Below, one piece after another: positions 1 to 8,469 of a stretch of 27,493 nt of DNA. The position numbers were made by a program, and so were the translations under genes. The DNA is taken from assembly GCA_016841005.1 (NCBI GenBank), contig JAEORG010000275.1, forward strand, positions 1 through 27,493, given 5' to 3'. The notes below the pieces were generated by a model that worked only from the letters and a program-made list of their open reading frames with translations, was not told where the DNA came from and ran no database searches. The stretch is from Candidatus Thorarchaeota archaeon. GTDB taxonomy: Archaea > Asgardarchaeota > Thorarchaeia > Thorarchaeales > Thorarchaeaceae. Positions within the stretch are counted from its first letter, which is position 1. Each line of letters starts with the position of its first letter.

Positions 1-2
1 AG

Positions 3-329
3 AAAGATCAAACCCGAATTCGTAGAGTAATTATAAACGCAATAACCGGGGAAGAGTGTATTATCAATGGGATGCCAGACTGGTCCTACAGAAAGGCGTT
101 ACTAGATGATTGGCCATTCAAAGACACCCCAAAATCAGGTGATTGGATTGTAAAGGACGAGAGAGGAAATGATATTTCCAATACACCACTCGTCCAGTAT
201 AACAGCATAGCAACTATTGAATATCTACTTCGGAATGATGCTGTAGAGAGTGAGGATTATCGAGAGGAAAAAGACGATCAGGGAGATGAATATACCTCGA
301 TTGATCAAGGTGTTACATATTACGATTGA
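3..329 (+). CDS. 3' end of an unrecognised protein (truncated by window edge)
   Basis: The frame is open from base 3 to the TGA at 327-329 with no stop on the left, so this is most likely the C-terminal part of a longer protein. The first internal ATG, at 72, sits inside the continuous frame and has no clear Shine-Dalgarno. The visible 108 residues begin with a short beta-like segment (RRVIINAITGEECIING), continue with a Trp/Asp/Lys-rich stretch and finish with an acidic tail rich in Glu, Asp and Tyr. No known domain is recognised and no function is assigned. It could instead be a free 85-residue protein starting at 72, which is less likely given the open upstream frame. Confidence 0.55.
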   Translation, partial: KDQTRIRRVIINAITGEECIINGMPDWSYRKALLDDWPFKDTPKSGDWIVKDERGNDISNTPLVQYNSIATIEYLLRNDAVESEDYREEKDDQGDEYTSIDQGVTYYD

Positions 330-534
330 TTGAATTTAGATTTAGTCTGTGCTGAACCCAGAGAATATGAACCAGCAGCTTGAATCATCAGACATGTTGA
401 ATGGTTTTGGCATTCTTGACTACTACTGTTTTGTTGGATATCGTGCTCGAAAACCGTTAGCCAAAAAGTCTTTTAGACTGATTCCGGACTACAAATTTTC
501 GACTCCGATTCCAAACCTGTGAGTATCTTAGGTC
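330..534. other. Intergenic gap without an identifiable gene
   Basis: This stretch of about 205 bases lies between the partial first gene and the MFS transporter. No ORF, tRNA or convincing terminator was found. The only small structure is a 5-bp hairpin (AGTCT, loop TTT, AGACT) at 467-479, too weak to call. It presumably holds the promoter of the transporter operon, but no good TATA element stands out. Confidence 0.4.
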
Positions 535-1836
535 GTGGATTATATGAGTGAATACAGTACTAATGAAAAAGTTCTAGTGTTCATTGCTTGCGCACTAGGT
601 TGGGCATTTGATGCAGTAGGATTGACATTGATCAATTTTGTTGCAACTGATTTGATGGTTGAGTTCGGACAATCTTTTGATGCAATTGGATTTGTATTTT
701 CAGCACAATACGTTGCTACAGTTCCAGGAGCGATTTTATTCGGGAATCTAGCAGATAGATATGGACGGAAAAATCTTCTACTATTCTCTGTTCTTTGGGA
801 TGCAATCTTAACTGCAGGAACTGCATTCGCCCCGAATTTTGCTGTTCTAGCAATACTTAGAATACTATCAGGAATGGGTGTATCTTGGGGAATTGCTTAT
901 GCTCTATTAGGAGAAGTATTCTCACCAAAGCGGAGAGGCCTGTTTGGAGGATTAATGCATTCGATGTTTCTCCTTGGGTACATCATATCAAATGTCGCAG
1001 CAATAATTATTGTCCCCTTGTATGGTTGGCGTCCAACATTCTTCGTTACTCTCCTTGTAATTCCAATTATCATTATTCTCTACTTTGCACTTCCAGAATC
1101 CAAACTCTGGCAAAGAGTTACGAAAGAAGAAGAAGAAATGGATATTCCACTACGAACAGGAATTGCACAGGTCTTTAGAGAGGGGTATGGCAAGCTGCTT
1201 GTGTTTTCAGTAGTACTGTTTTGGGCTGCAGAGTTCGCATATCACGCTATTGTGGATTGGGGACCTGCATTTCTAGAATTAGATCTGTCATATTCTCCGC
1301 AAGATGCTAAGTTCATTATTCTTTTAATTTCTCTTCTTGCGATGCTGATTTTACCTGCATTTGGATTGCTGAGTGACAAAATCGGTCGAAGGAAGAGCTT
1401 TGTACTTTCTGCAGTTGTGGGATTGGTTTCGACAATTATGCTTGGTATATTCGCTATTGCGGTACCCAACAATACCCTCGCAGTAATATCACTCTTCATT
1501 ATTCCTGCCGGTTTTGGTAGTCACGCATTGTTCGGAGTTTGGGCTTCGGAAATGTTCCCGACCAAATCAAGAGCGGCAGCAACATCGGTAATATTCAGTC
1601 TTGCAAGAGGATTGTCCTTTGGTGGTTGGTTTGTAGGAATCCTTGCTGATGCTGTTGGATTATCGTGGGGAATGATGCTTGCTATAATAGGATTCGTATT
1701 AATGGTGTTCCTCCCATTCACACTTCCAGAAACCGCAGGTAAAGACTTTGAGAAGGCTGAGGCCTCCCTCTCGAATCTCGATTCGAAATCTTTCGATAGT
1801 GCATTCGATACCACTGATGAGGGAGTAGATCAATGA
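535..1836 (+). CDS. MFS transporter, aromatic-acid/sugar-porter-like H+ symporter
   Basis: A 433-residue major facilitator protein with about 12 hydrophobic segments, the usual size for the superfamily. Two copies of the loop 2-3 / loop 8-9 signature are visible: GNLADRYGRK near residue 73 and GLLSDKIGRRK near residue 281. TM1 carries an Asp (WAFDAVG), as in the aromatic-acid:H+ symporter and sugar-porter groups, and a PESKLW motif ends the first half. The start used is GTG at 535; an ATG at 544 is a close alternative. The stop overlaps the next gene's start (ATGA at 1833-1836), so the two are translationally coupled. By context it probably imports the carboxylate used by the downstream ThDP enzyme. 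The substrate itself cannot be read from the sequence. Confidence 0.9.
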   Translation: MDYMSEYSTNEKVLVFIACALGWAFDAVGLTLINFVATDLMVEFGQSFDAIGFVFSAQYVATVPGAILFGNLADRYGRKNLLLFSVLWDAILTAGTAFAPNFAVLAILRILSGMGVSWGIAYALLGEVFSPKRRGLFGGLMHSMFLLGYIISNVAAIIIVPLYGWRPTFFVTLLVIPIIIILYFALPESKLWQRVTKEEEEMDIPLRTGIAQVFREGYGKLLVFSVVLFWAAEFAYHAIVDWGPAFLELDLSYSPQDAKFIILLISLLAMLILPAFGLLSDKIGRRKSFVLSAVVGLVSTIMLGIFAIAVPNNTLAVISLFIIPAGFGSHALFGVWASEMFPTKSRAAATSVIFSLARGLSFGGWFVGILADAVGLSWGMMLAIIGFVLMVFLPFTLPETAGKDFEKAEASLSNLDSKSFDSAFDTTDEGVDQ

Positions 1837-3515
1837 GTGATCTTACTGGTGCACAAGTGGTTGCGCGAGCTCTGATTGCTGAGGGTGTAAACACTGTTTT
1901 CACCCTTGCAGATGCATCCGTCCTTTCTATCTTGGATGAGCTCATGGAAAAAGGAGTTAATGTAGTTGCAGTTAGGCATGAGCAAGCTGCAGGAAATGCG
2001 GCTGATGGGTATGGGCGAGTAACTAGAAAACCCGGAGTATGCTTTGTTCCAATGGGTCCCGGGCTTGTTAACCTACTACCGTCCCTCGTTCAGGCGTATC
2101 ATGCAGGAAGTCCAGTTGTTGCGATTACTGCTGCTGCTCCATTAGGTATGGATGAGATGGATGTATTCGAAGACATTGATGCCGTGGAGATGGTCAAACC
2201 ATTTACAAAGTGGGCTGCGAGAGTACGTTCTCCCAAACAGGTTGCCAAATTTGTTCGCCTTGCAGTAACTCACGCGACCTCGGGAAAGAAAGGACCTGTT
2301 CTCTTGGAGGTTCCAAAAGATGTTCAACAATCACCTTGCACCTTTGCTGAGTTTTCTCCAGCTGCTTATCGTCCAACAGCAAAGTCTACAGGTGATGCGG
2401 CTTCTATCAAGAAAGCGGTTGAACTTCTTGCCAATGCTGAACGACCTGTAATTCTTGCAGGTAGTGGAGTATACTGGTCTGATGCATCAAAAGAACTTGT
2501 TCAGCTGGCTGAGCTGATGTCAACCCCTGTAGCATCTGAGTTCATGGGATTAGGTTGTATACCTCAGAGTCATGAGTTATCGATTGGAAATGCGGTTCTC
2601 GCATTTCCATTTTTGAGACAAGCTGATGTAATGGTCACCGTTGGGGCTCGGTTTGATAGTTTCATAGGATTTGGTGTCGATTCTTCGACTTACGCAGAGG
2701 ATTTGAAAGTGGTTCATATTGATATCGATCGAACAGCAATTGGAAAGAACCGTCCAGTTGATGTAGGAATTGTTGGAGATGCAAAGGCAGTACTAACTTC
2801 GATGTTGGATACTGCAAAGTCTGATGGATTGAAGCGGACTGATACTGCCTTTGCCCAACAGGTACGAACCGGATACAATATGATTACTGAAGGGTTCGAT
2901 GAAGAAGCTAACCCAATCGAAGTACCAATTCGACCGCATCGACTCATAAGAGAACTAAGAGAGTTTGCAAAACCAGACAGCCTTTTTGTCATTGACGGTG
3001 GTGATACCACAGCATGGTCCTTTCTCTATCTACGAGCTGAGATGCCTGGTCAATTAATTGGTGCACAAGGGCCGTTAGGACATTTAGGAGCAGGTCTCCC
3101 AATCAGTATTGCCGCAAAGACTGCATATCCAGAGAGAGATATTTACCTTGTTTCAGGTGATGGTAGTTTCTTCTTTAACGGGGTTGAGTTAGAAACTTGC
3201 GTACGTCAGAATATCCCTGTAATTGTTGTTGTTTGCAATGACAAAGCATGGGGATTAGTCTACCACACCCGACGTATCAAGACTGGTTCAGAGGAACTTG
3301 CACGGAGAAGCACAATGATTAATGAGCATGTACAATTTGATCTGTTTGCTCAGAGTCTTGGTGCGTATGGCGAAACCGTAACAAAGACTGAAGAAATCAA
3401 ACCTGCTTTACAGCGGGCTCTCGACTCAGGTAAACCTGCAGTGGTAGATGTAAGGGTTTCGCGTGAATACGAGAGTCTTTTGAGCCAAGTATTAGCGACT
3501 ACTCCAGAGGGATAG
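1833..3515 (+). CDS. ThDP-dependent lyase/decarboxylase (acetolactate-synthase / 2-hydroxyacyl-CoA lyase-like)
   Basis: A 560-residue enzyme of the acetohydroxyacid synthase / oxalyl-CoA decarboxylase / benzaldehyde lyase superfamily. The N-terminal Pyr domain has the cofactor-activating Glu50 in RHEQAAGNAADGYGR. A central Rossmann-like domain follows (about 185-340). The C-terminal PP domain has the Mg-ThDP motif starting GDGS at 442 and ending at Asn469-Asp470. The C-terminal part (NDKAWG, GPLGHLGAG) looks more like the benzaldehyde lyase / 2-hydroxyacyl-CoA lyase side than true acetolactate synthase. There is no adjacent regulatory subunit (ilvN), which argues against branched-chain amino acid biosynthesis. 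The start overlaps the transporter's stop by 4 bases. The stop lies one base from the convergent dehydrogenase's stop. Cleavage of an imported 2-oxo or 2-hydroxy acid is inferred; the substrate is unknown. Confidence 0.85.
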   Translation: MSDLTGAQVVARALIAEGVNTVFTLADASVLSILDELMEKGVNVVAVRHEQAAGNAADGYGRVTRKPGVCFVPMGPGLVNLLPSLVQAYHAGSPVVAITAAAPLGMDEMDVFEDIDAVEMVKPFTKWAARVRSPKQVAKFVRLAVTHATSGKKGPVLLEVPKDVQQSPCTFAEFSPAAYRPTAKSTGDAASIKKAVELLANAERPVILAGSGVYWSDASKELVQLAELMSTPVASEFMGLGCIPQSHELSIGNAVLAFPFLRQADVMVTVGARFDSFIGFGVDSSTYAEDLKVVHIDIDRTAIGKNRPVDVGIVGDAKAVLTSMLDTAKSDGLKRTDTAFAQQVRTGYNMITEGFDEEANPIEVPIRPHRLIRELREFAKPDSLFVIDGGDTTAWSFLYLRAEMPGQLIGAQGPLGHLGAGLPISIAAKTAYPERDIYLVSGDGSFFFNGVELETCVRQNIPVIVVVCNDKAWGLVYHTRRIKTGSEELARRSTMINEHVQFDLFAQSLGAYGETVTKTEEIKPALQRALDSGKPAVVDVRVSREYESLLSQVLATTPEG

Positions 3516-3516
3516 T

Positions 3517-4458
3517 TTACTCTGTATTCTTCTTGATTAAATCGAGGAGTTTCTGAATTCTTTCAATTCGGAGCTCCTCGGGAGTTTTATCTGAATAGTC
3601 ATAGACTCCTTTTCCACTCTTTGTACCAAGCTCTCCTGAGTTCACCTTCTCCTGCAACCAGGATGGTGGACGATATCTCTCATCTTCTAGAACAAATGCC
3701 AGATAATTAGCCGCCATTGTTACTACATCGAGGCCAATATGATCAATATTACCAAAAGGACCGAATTTCAGTAGAATATATCCCATATGTTCCTTCCATG
3801 CTCTATCTATATCCTCGAAAGTTGCTACATCTTCTTCTATCATCTTTGCGGCTTCTACAAGAACAGCAGCCGCTAGTCTGTTTACGATAAAACCTGGAGC
3901 GTCCCCACAGACTACAGTCTTTTTTCCGCATTGGTCCTCAAGGAATGATATTGTCTGCGTAACAATTTCTTTCGATGTTGATGGTCCTGGGATGATTTCG
4001 ACAAGTGGAAGGACATGGGGTGGATTCATCCAATGCATACCAATAAATCTCTCAGGGTTAATCAGAGGTTCACCAATATCAGATACCTGTATCACTGAAG
4101 TTGTTGTCGAAAGAATAGTTGTATCCTGACATTGTGTTTCTGCAGTCGTGAGTACTTTTTGTTTAAGTTCAAGATCTTCTGGGACAGCTTCAATAATCAA
4201 TTCTACATTTTCTGGTATCGCGTCATCATTTGTCATGAATGTAATTTTGCTAATAATTGAAGGAATATCATTTTCTTCCACCAACTGGTATCCAGCAAGA
4301 AACTTGAGATTTGCCTCTATATGTGACCTTGCTGCATCAAGTATCTCTCTGTTCATATCTGTGAGAATCACATCGCATCCTGCCTGTGCGAATACTTGTG
4401 CAATTCCATGTCCCATAGTTCCAGCTCCGATGACTCTAGTCTTAGTGATTCTGCTCAA
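3517..4458 (-). CDS. 3-hydroxyacyl-CoA dehydrogenase
   Basis: A 313-residue NAD-dependent enzyme, full length for the short HAD family, expected to oxidise (S)-3-hydroxyacyl-CoA to 3-oxoacyl-CoA in the cytoplasm. Visible elements are the Rossmann motif GAGTMG (11-16), the catalytic dyad His142 in GMHWMNPP and Glu154 in PLVEIIPG, the supporting Ser120/121 and Asn193 in GFIVNR, and a helical C-terminal domain ending with the GTKSGKGVYDY signature. The start is TTG at 4458, supported by GAGGTG at 4466-4471, which overlaps the stop of the upstream epimerase, so translation is probably coupled. The NPP after the catalytic His is also seen in lambda-crystallin-type dehydrogenases, so hydroxy-acid substrates other than acyl-CoA are possible. 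A thiolase for the next step is encoded at 22939-24153. Confidence 0.9.
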   Translation of the reverse strand: MSRITKTRVIGAGTMGHGIAQVFAQAGCDVILTDMNREILDAARSHIEANLKFLAGYQLVEENDIPSIISKITFMTNDDAIPENVELIIEAVPEDLELKQKVLTTAETQCQDTTILSTTTSVIQVSDIGEPLINPERFIGMHWMNPPHVLPLVEIIPGPSTSKEIVTQTISFLEDQCGKKTVVCGDAPGFIVNRLAAAVLVEAAKMIEEDVATFEDIDRAWKEHMGYILLKFGPFGNIDHIGLDVVTMAANYLAFVLEDERYRPPSWLQEKVNSGELGTKSGKGVYDYSDKTPEELRIERIQKLLDLIKKNTE

Positions 4459-4470
4459 GAATTCAACACC

Positions 4471-5460
4471 TCAATAGGATGAATACATTTCTTTGTTATC
4501 GGTTATTTCTTCGACAAACTTCTCTGCGATCTTTTGAACTGTATCAAATTCCAGATGCCAACCAATTTCCTCTATTTCTCTGTAAACGGTTTCTTGACCT
4601 TGTTGTACTAACATCGATGTTAATAATGTCCAAGTTTGAGCAACAGACTCAACCGTTTCATCTTCCTGAAACTCAATATCTGCATCTGGAACAAGTATCT
4701 CAACAGCATCTCGGAAATCTCCAATCGCAATCGGCACTCCTCCACTCATGAAGATACGTTGTTCTACTTTTTCTGCTCCCCACAGAGCAATAATCAGTTC
4801 TGCTACATCCTTCACATGGATAATCGGAAGAATCGTGTAATCTGGAACCAAGATGATGCCCTTCCTACCTAAGACAACTTCTTCGACAAATTTGGAGAAT
4901 GATACAGTTGCTCCCTCGCCTCTTCTTCCAGGTCCTATTACAACTGCAAGTCTAACACACCGAAAATCGATTCCATGTGTATGGTGATAAAACGTTCCCA
5001 GCACTTCCCCAGCAACCTTGCTCGCACCATAGAAACTCGCAGGTTCACGATAACTCTTCTCGTGAAATGGAAATGGCGTATTGGGACCGAAAGCTGCCAA
5101 ACTGCTCACAAAGACGACTTTGTTCACATTTTTTATTCTACAGGCTTCAAGAATATTGAACGTTCCTTCAATGTTTACTTCGTAGGCTTTTCTTAATCCA
5201 GTTGCAGCTGCGACTGAAAGCATTGCAGCTGTATGAATTACTGACTCAACTTCGTATTTTTCAATAGTTTCAGATAAAGTTTCGAAATCACTGACATCAC
5301 CTTCAACTATCTCTACCTTATCCTTGATATCCAAAATCCCATTATGGTTTGGATAGAGATCAAAGAGGATGACCCTCTTATTTTGTTGGACCAACTTTCT
5401 TGCTAAGTGAGAACCTATGAATCCTGTTCCACCTGTAATTAACACGGAAGTATCTGCCAT
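4471..5460 (-). CDS. NAD(P)-dependent epimerase/dehydratase (extended SDR)
   Basis: A 329-residue extended short-chain dehydrogenase/reductase. The N-terminal Rossmann motif is GGTGFIG (10-16). The catalytic Tyr144 and Lys148 lie in YGASK, and Ser119/120 in VFVSSLA completes the triad. The family includes UDP-sugar 4-epimerases, nucleotide-sugar dehydratases and 3-beta-hydroxysteroid-type dehydrogenases, and substrate cannot be decided here. ATG at 5460 has a good GAGGGTG about 8 bases upstream. It is the first gene of a two-gene minus-strand unit. Its TGA is in the same frame as the following dehydrogenase, whose TTG start comes four codons later. This pairing with a hydroxyacyl-CoA dehydrogenase suggests a lipid or hydroxy-acid substrate more than a sugar, but that is inference. 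Confidence 0.88.
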   Translation of the reverse strand: MADTSVLITGGTGFIGSHLARKLVQQNKRVILFDLYPNHNGILDIKDKVEIVEGDVSDFETLSETIEKYEVESVIHTAAMLSVAAATGLRKAYEVNIEGTFNILEACRIKNVNKVVFVSSLAAFGPNTPFPFHEKSYREPASFYGASKVAGEVLGTFYHHTHGIDFRCVRLAVVIGPGRRGEGATVSFSKFVEEVVLGRKGIILVPDYTILPIIHVKDVAELIIALWGAEKVEQRIFMSGGVPIAIGDFRDAVEILVPDADIEFQEDETVESVAQTWTLLTSMLVQQGQETVYREIEEIGWHLEFDTVQKIAEKFVEEITDNKEMYSSY

Positions 5461-5495
5461 GAGAATGGCACCCTCAAATCAGATATACAGGGCTC

Positions 5496-5503
5496 GATAA
5501 ATA
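5496..5503 (-). promoter_or_regulatory. TATA-like box for the epimerase/dehydrogenase pair
   Basis: Read on the minus strand the sequence is TATTTATC, similar to an archaeal TATA box. Transcription starting about 25 bases downstream would begin near 5472, leaving a short leader that contains the GAGGGTG ribosome site of the epimerase. This rests on similarity and spacing only. Confidence 0.35.
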
Positions 5504-5570
5504 CATTGTCAGACAATTTTACCGCGTAAAGCCAAAGAGTTATGGCCTTGCAATGAACGCACTCTGAATT

Positions 5571-6044
5571 ATGACAGAATTTCTATCAACTGCATTAAAA
5601 CAAGGTCTAATCGCATTTCATATTCATCCTTCTCCAGAGAATTCGTTGAAAGGACTTACTCCTGAGATTGTTACTAAACGTGTCAATGGAAGTCCACATT
5701 CAATCTGGGATCTTCTACATCATGTTCTCTTTTGGCAAGATATCACAATTGAAGCTCTTGAGGACAAAGATGTAGATTGGGAGCGCTCCAAAACAGAAAA
5801 CTGGCCAAATCCGACAGATGAAGTAGATATCTCTAAACTTGATGATTATATCAACAGATTTCTGAGTGGGATTAAGAGAATCTCTGACCTTACTGAAAAT
5901 ATCGACCTAAGCTCAGCCATGGTTTCTTGGCCACAAGCGACCAAGATGTGGGCAATATTAATGATTGCTCAACATAACTCCTATCATATCGGACAGATTG
6001 TGACTATACGCCAATTGCTAAGTCACTGGCCTCCTCCTGATTGA
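5571..6044 (+). CDS. DinB/YfiT-like four-helix metalloprotein
   Basis: A 157-residue protein of the usual DinB-like length. The family's metal-binding His residues are visible: His50/51 in WDLLHHVLFWQ, and His135 and His139 in HNSYHIGQI, which is the typical C-terminal signature. DinB-like proteins are divalent-metal four-helix bundles. Some act as thiol-dependent transferases, and many have unknown roles. The start is ATG at 5571; no strong ribosome site precedes it, so the transcript may have a short leader. The last 22 bases overlap the 3' end of the molybdopterin enzyme on the opposite strand. No operon partner indicates a specific role. Confidence 0.85.
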   Translation: MTEFLSTALKQGLIAFHIHPSPENSLKGLTPEIVTKRVNGSPHSIWDLLHHVLFWQDITIEALEDKDVDWERSKTENWPNPTDEVDISKLDDYINRFLSGIKRISDLTENIDLSSAMVSWPQATKMWAILMIAQHNSYHIGQIVTIRQLLSHWPPPD

Positions 6045-8419
6045 GAATCCCCTTTTGATACTCGAACTAACACAGAGTTAAATCCAGGAGTGTGACCAAA
6101 TGCAGTGTGTTTGTCATCAGTCAGATTATTGATGTTTCCATCGTCTGCCCACCATCCATCCGATGACCAGACTACTCTGGGATCAATATCCTCGGTGATG
6201 TGAAGAGTAGCGTTCTCAATTCTTCCACGGATGGATTCTATATCAATTCGGTCTCTGTCTGAGAGACCTAGTTGATTTGCTGTTTCTGGATGCATTAGGA
6301 GAAACATTCGATTTCTCTGAGTTTCATCACGTGTCTTCATTTTGATAGGTTGCTCAACAACATCATATGGGCAATAGTCTAGTTCGCATTCACGACATCC
6401 AATGCATTTCTTTGAATCCCAGAAAGGAATAAGGAGTCCCGTGATGTCTGTTGGTACTGATAGTGTGGTTTCTATCATTTTTACTGCAAGGTTCCTTACA
6501 AGTACGCCTAATTTCTGACGTTGCGGTGCACGTGTATCTATGGCGTCTGAGGAGATGGCTTGAATCTGATTCGCATTTGGTTGGATTAGGCTAATAGCCT
6601 CATCAGGGCAATCCTTCACACATTGCTGACAACTTGTACATTGCGAGTAGCTCTTGACAGACCCACCAACTTCCACTGTGGTATATTGTGAATGGAGTCT
6701 TTCTCTGAGACGACCACTTATCATAATTAGCGGGTATTCTTGCAATATTCTAGGAGTCGTCAATGGACTTTCTGCAGGTTCCTCATGAAAAGGTAAAGGG
6801 TCATACCCCATGTGCTCAAGTTGTTTAGAATAGAGTTCTACTTTTCCTGAAGGAGTTAAGAATTTTTTATCCGCGAAGGGAATTGAAGGCGCACTAGTTC
6901 GTATTCCCTCTGGAGTTTTTCTAAGCTTTTCAATTGTGATGTGTTCGCACTCCTCTGAACGAAGAACTCGTTCAATCGCTTGAATCTCATTCATATCGAA
7001 ATATTGTGCTATTCCAACTCTGCGAGCGATTCCCGCCCAAATATCTAACTCACTCTTCGCTTCTCCAATCGGGTCAATGATTTTCGGAGCATATTGGACA
7101 ATTCGATGGAGTTCACTATGCACAATATTATGATGCTCAAAAATGAGGGTTGCAGGGAGGACGATATCGCATAGCTTGGCTGTATCCGTAAGTTCAAGAT
7201 CAATACAAACTTTGAATGGAATTTTCTCTAAAGCTTCGATTACTCTTTTGGTATTTGGCCATTGAGTAAGAGGACTTGCAGCTTGGATTACAAATACTTT
7301 CAATGGAGACTTATCTTGACTCAGGATATATTCAGGTAGATAGGTTCCAGATGGGACCACAGGTTTGACATCATCATCCAAAAGATATGGTAGAGTAATT
7401 GCATCGCTATTGAATGGACTATGTTCGGATGAGAGGTATTGAAATCCTCCACCTGACACTCCGAGGTAACCACAAATCACCAATAGACTGTGCACAGCTC
7501 TGGCTGCCCAACTTCCGTTAGTGTAATGATTCATTCCTGCTGGAGCTGTTGTAATCAATGCAGGTCCGTGAGTCGCAAATACATGTGCAATCTCTTCTAT
7601 AGTGTTGACATCTACCCAAGTGATTTCACTTACACGTTTCTTATCATAATCTGCAACACGCTTTCGATACTCGTCAAAACCAGAAACATACTTAGATACG
7701 AAATCATGGTTGTAAAGGTTTCTCTGAATAATCTCATTGGCAAGCCCCAATGCTAGCGCTCCATCGGTCCCAGGTCTTATTGTTGTATAAATATCTGCCA
7801 TCTTGGCATAAGGTGTTTTCCTGGGGTCGATAACAATCAGCTTTGCACCATCATCAATCGCTTTTTGGATAACTCGCTTGCAGTGAATACTGGACTCAAA
7901 CTTATTGGTGCCCCAAATGACAATACATCGAGAGTTTGCCCAATCACTGAGTTCATGAGGTGGGAAAGGTCCGACATTGAAACGAGCTCCCTCATATGCT
8001 CCTTCAAAACATATCTCAACTATACCCGGAATCATTCTACATCCGAACACATTGGAGAATCTAGCTGCATATCTTGGAGCCATTCCGTCATTCCCGGATC
8101 CAGAGTAGACACCTACTGCTGGTGCTCCGAATTCCTCTTTTGCTGTATTCATTCGTTCTCCAATCTCATCAAATGCTTCATCCCATGAGATACGCTTGAA
8201 TGTACCATCTTGTTGTTTTCTCATAGGAAATCGAAGTCTGTCATTGTAATAGGTTCTAAGAACATGTGCATATCCTTTCGGACAGGCTCTTCCTAATGTG
8301 TACGGGTGCTTCTTATCTCCTTCTAAGCGTGTTATCTTTCCATCCTCAATATGAACTATATAAGCGCAAATATCTGGACAATTGAGTGCACATGCGGTGT
8401 AGTACTTGATAGTGACCAT
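6023..8419 (-). CDS. Molybdopterin oxidoreductase with an inserted two-cluster ferredoxin domain
   Basis: A 798-residue member of the molybdopterin / Mo-bisPGD (or W-bisPGD) family. The N-terminal 4Fe-4S site uses Cys10, Cys14, Cys18 and Cys46 (ending ACPKG). Catalytic MopB domains follow, and Cys137 in VEICFEG is the likely metal ligand position. The dinucleotide-binding domain starts near 560 (GRLRERLHSQ, His576). It is interrupted by two ferredoxin motifs, at Cys594/597/600/604 and at Cys672/675/678/683, before resuming at about 704 (HPETANQLGL). No Tat signal or separate electron-transfer subunit is seen, so the enzyme is probably cytoplasmic and uses the inserted clusters as its own electron relay. 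Substrate is unknown: formate-dehydrogenase, thiosulfate/polysulfide-reductase and acetylene-hydratase-like members share this fold. It lies 50 bases downstream of the sugar-type symporter on the same strand. Confidence 0.9.
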   Translation of the reverse strand: MVTIKYYTACALNCPDICAYIVHIEDGKITRLEGDKKHPYTLGRACPKGYAHVLRTYYNDRLRFPMRKQQDGTFKRISWDEAFDEIGERMNTAKEEFGAPAVGVYSGSGNDGMAPRYAARFSNVFGCRMIPGIVEICFEGAYEGARFNVGPFPPHELSDWANSRCIVIWGTNKFESSIHCKRVIQKAIDDGAKLIVIDPRKTPYAKMADIYTTIRPGTDGALALGLANEIIQRNLYNHDFVSKYVSGFDEYRKRVADYDKKRVSEITWVDVNTIEEIAHVFATHGPALITTAPAGMNHYTNGSWAARAVHSLLVICGYLGVSGGGFQYLSSEHSPFNSDAITLPYLLDDDVKPVVPSGTYLPEYILSQDKSPLKVFVIQAASPLTQWPNTKRVIEALEKIPFKVCIDLELTDTAKLCDIVLPATLIFEHHNIVHSELHRIVQYAPKIIDPIGEAKSELDIWAGIARRVGIAQYFDMNEIQAIERVLRSEECEHITIEKLRKTPEGIRTSAPSIPFADKKFLTPSGKVELYSKQLEHMGYDPLPFHEEPAESPLTTPRILQEYPLIMISGRLRERLHSQYTTVEVGGSVKSYSQCTSCQQCVKDCPDEAISLIQPNANQIQAISSDAIDTRAPQRQKLGVLVRNLAVKMIETTLSVPTDITGLLIPFWDSKKCIGCRECELDYCPYDVVEQPIKMKTRDETQRNRMFLLMHPETANQLGLSDRDRIDIESIRGRIENATLHITEDIDPRVVWSSDGWWADDGNINNLTDDKHTAFGHTPGFNSVLVRVSKGDSQSGGGQ

Positions 8420-8469
8420 CGTTTTTTCAATCAGGTATCTGGCACTGGATAACTCTTACTATTACATTT

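Noticed and set aside
440..525. Possible tRNA (T-loop-like TTCGACTCC with nearby small hairpin)
   Set aside because: No acceptor stem or D-arm can be paired on either strand, so a cloverleaf cannot be built.
4148..4477. 109-codon plus-strand frame opposite the dehydrogenase
   Set aside because: It is antisense to a conserved catalytic region and its Ser/Ile-rich translation looks like a reversed coding sequence.
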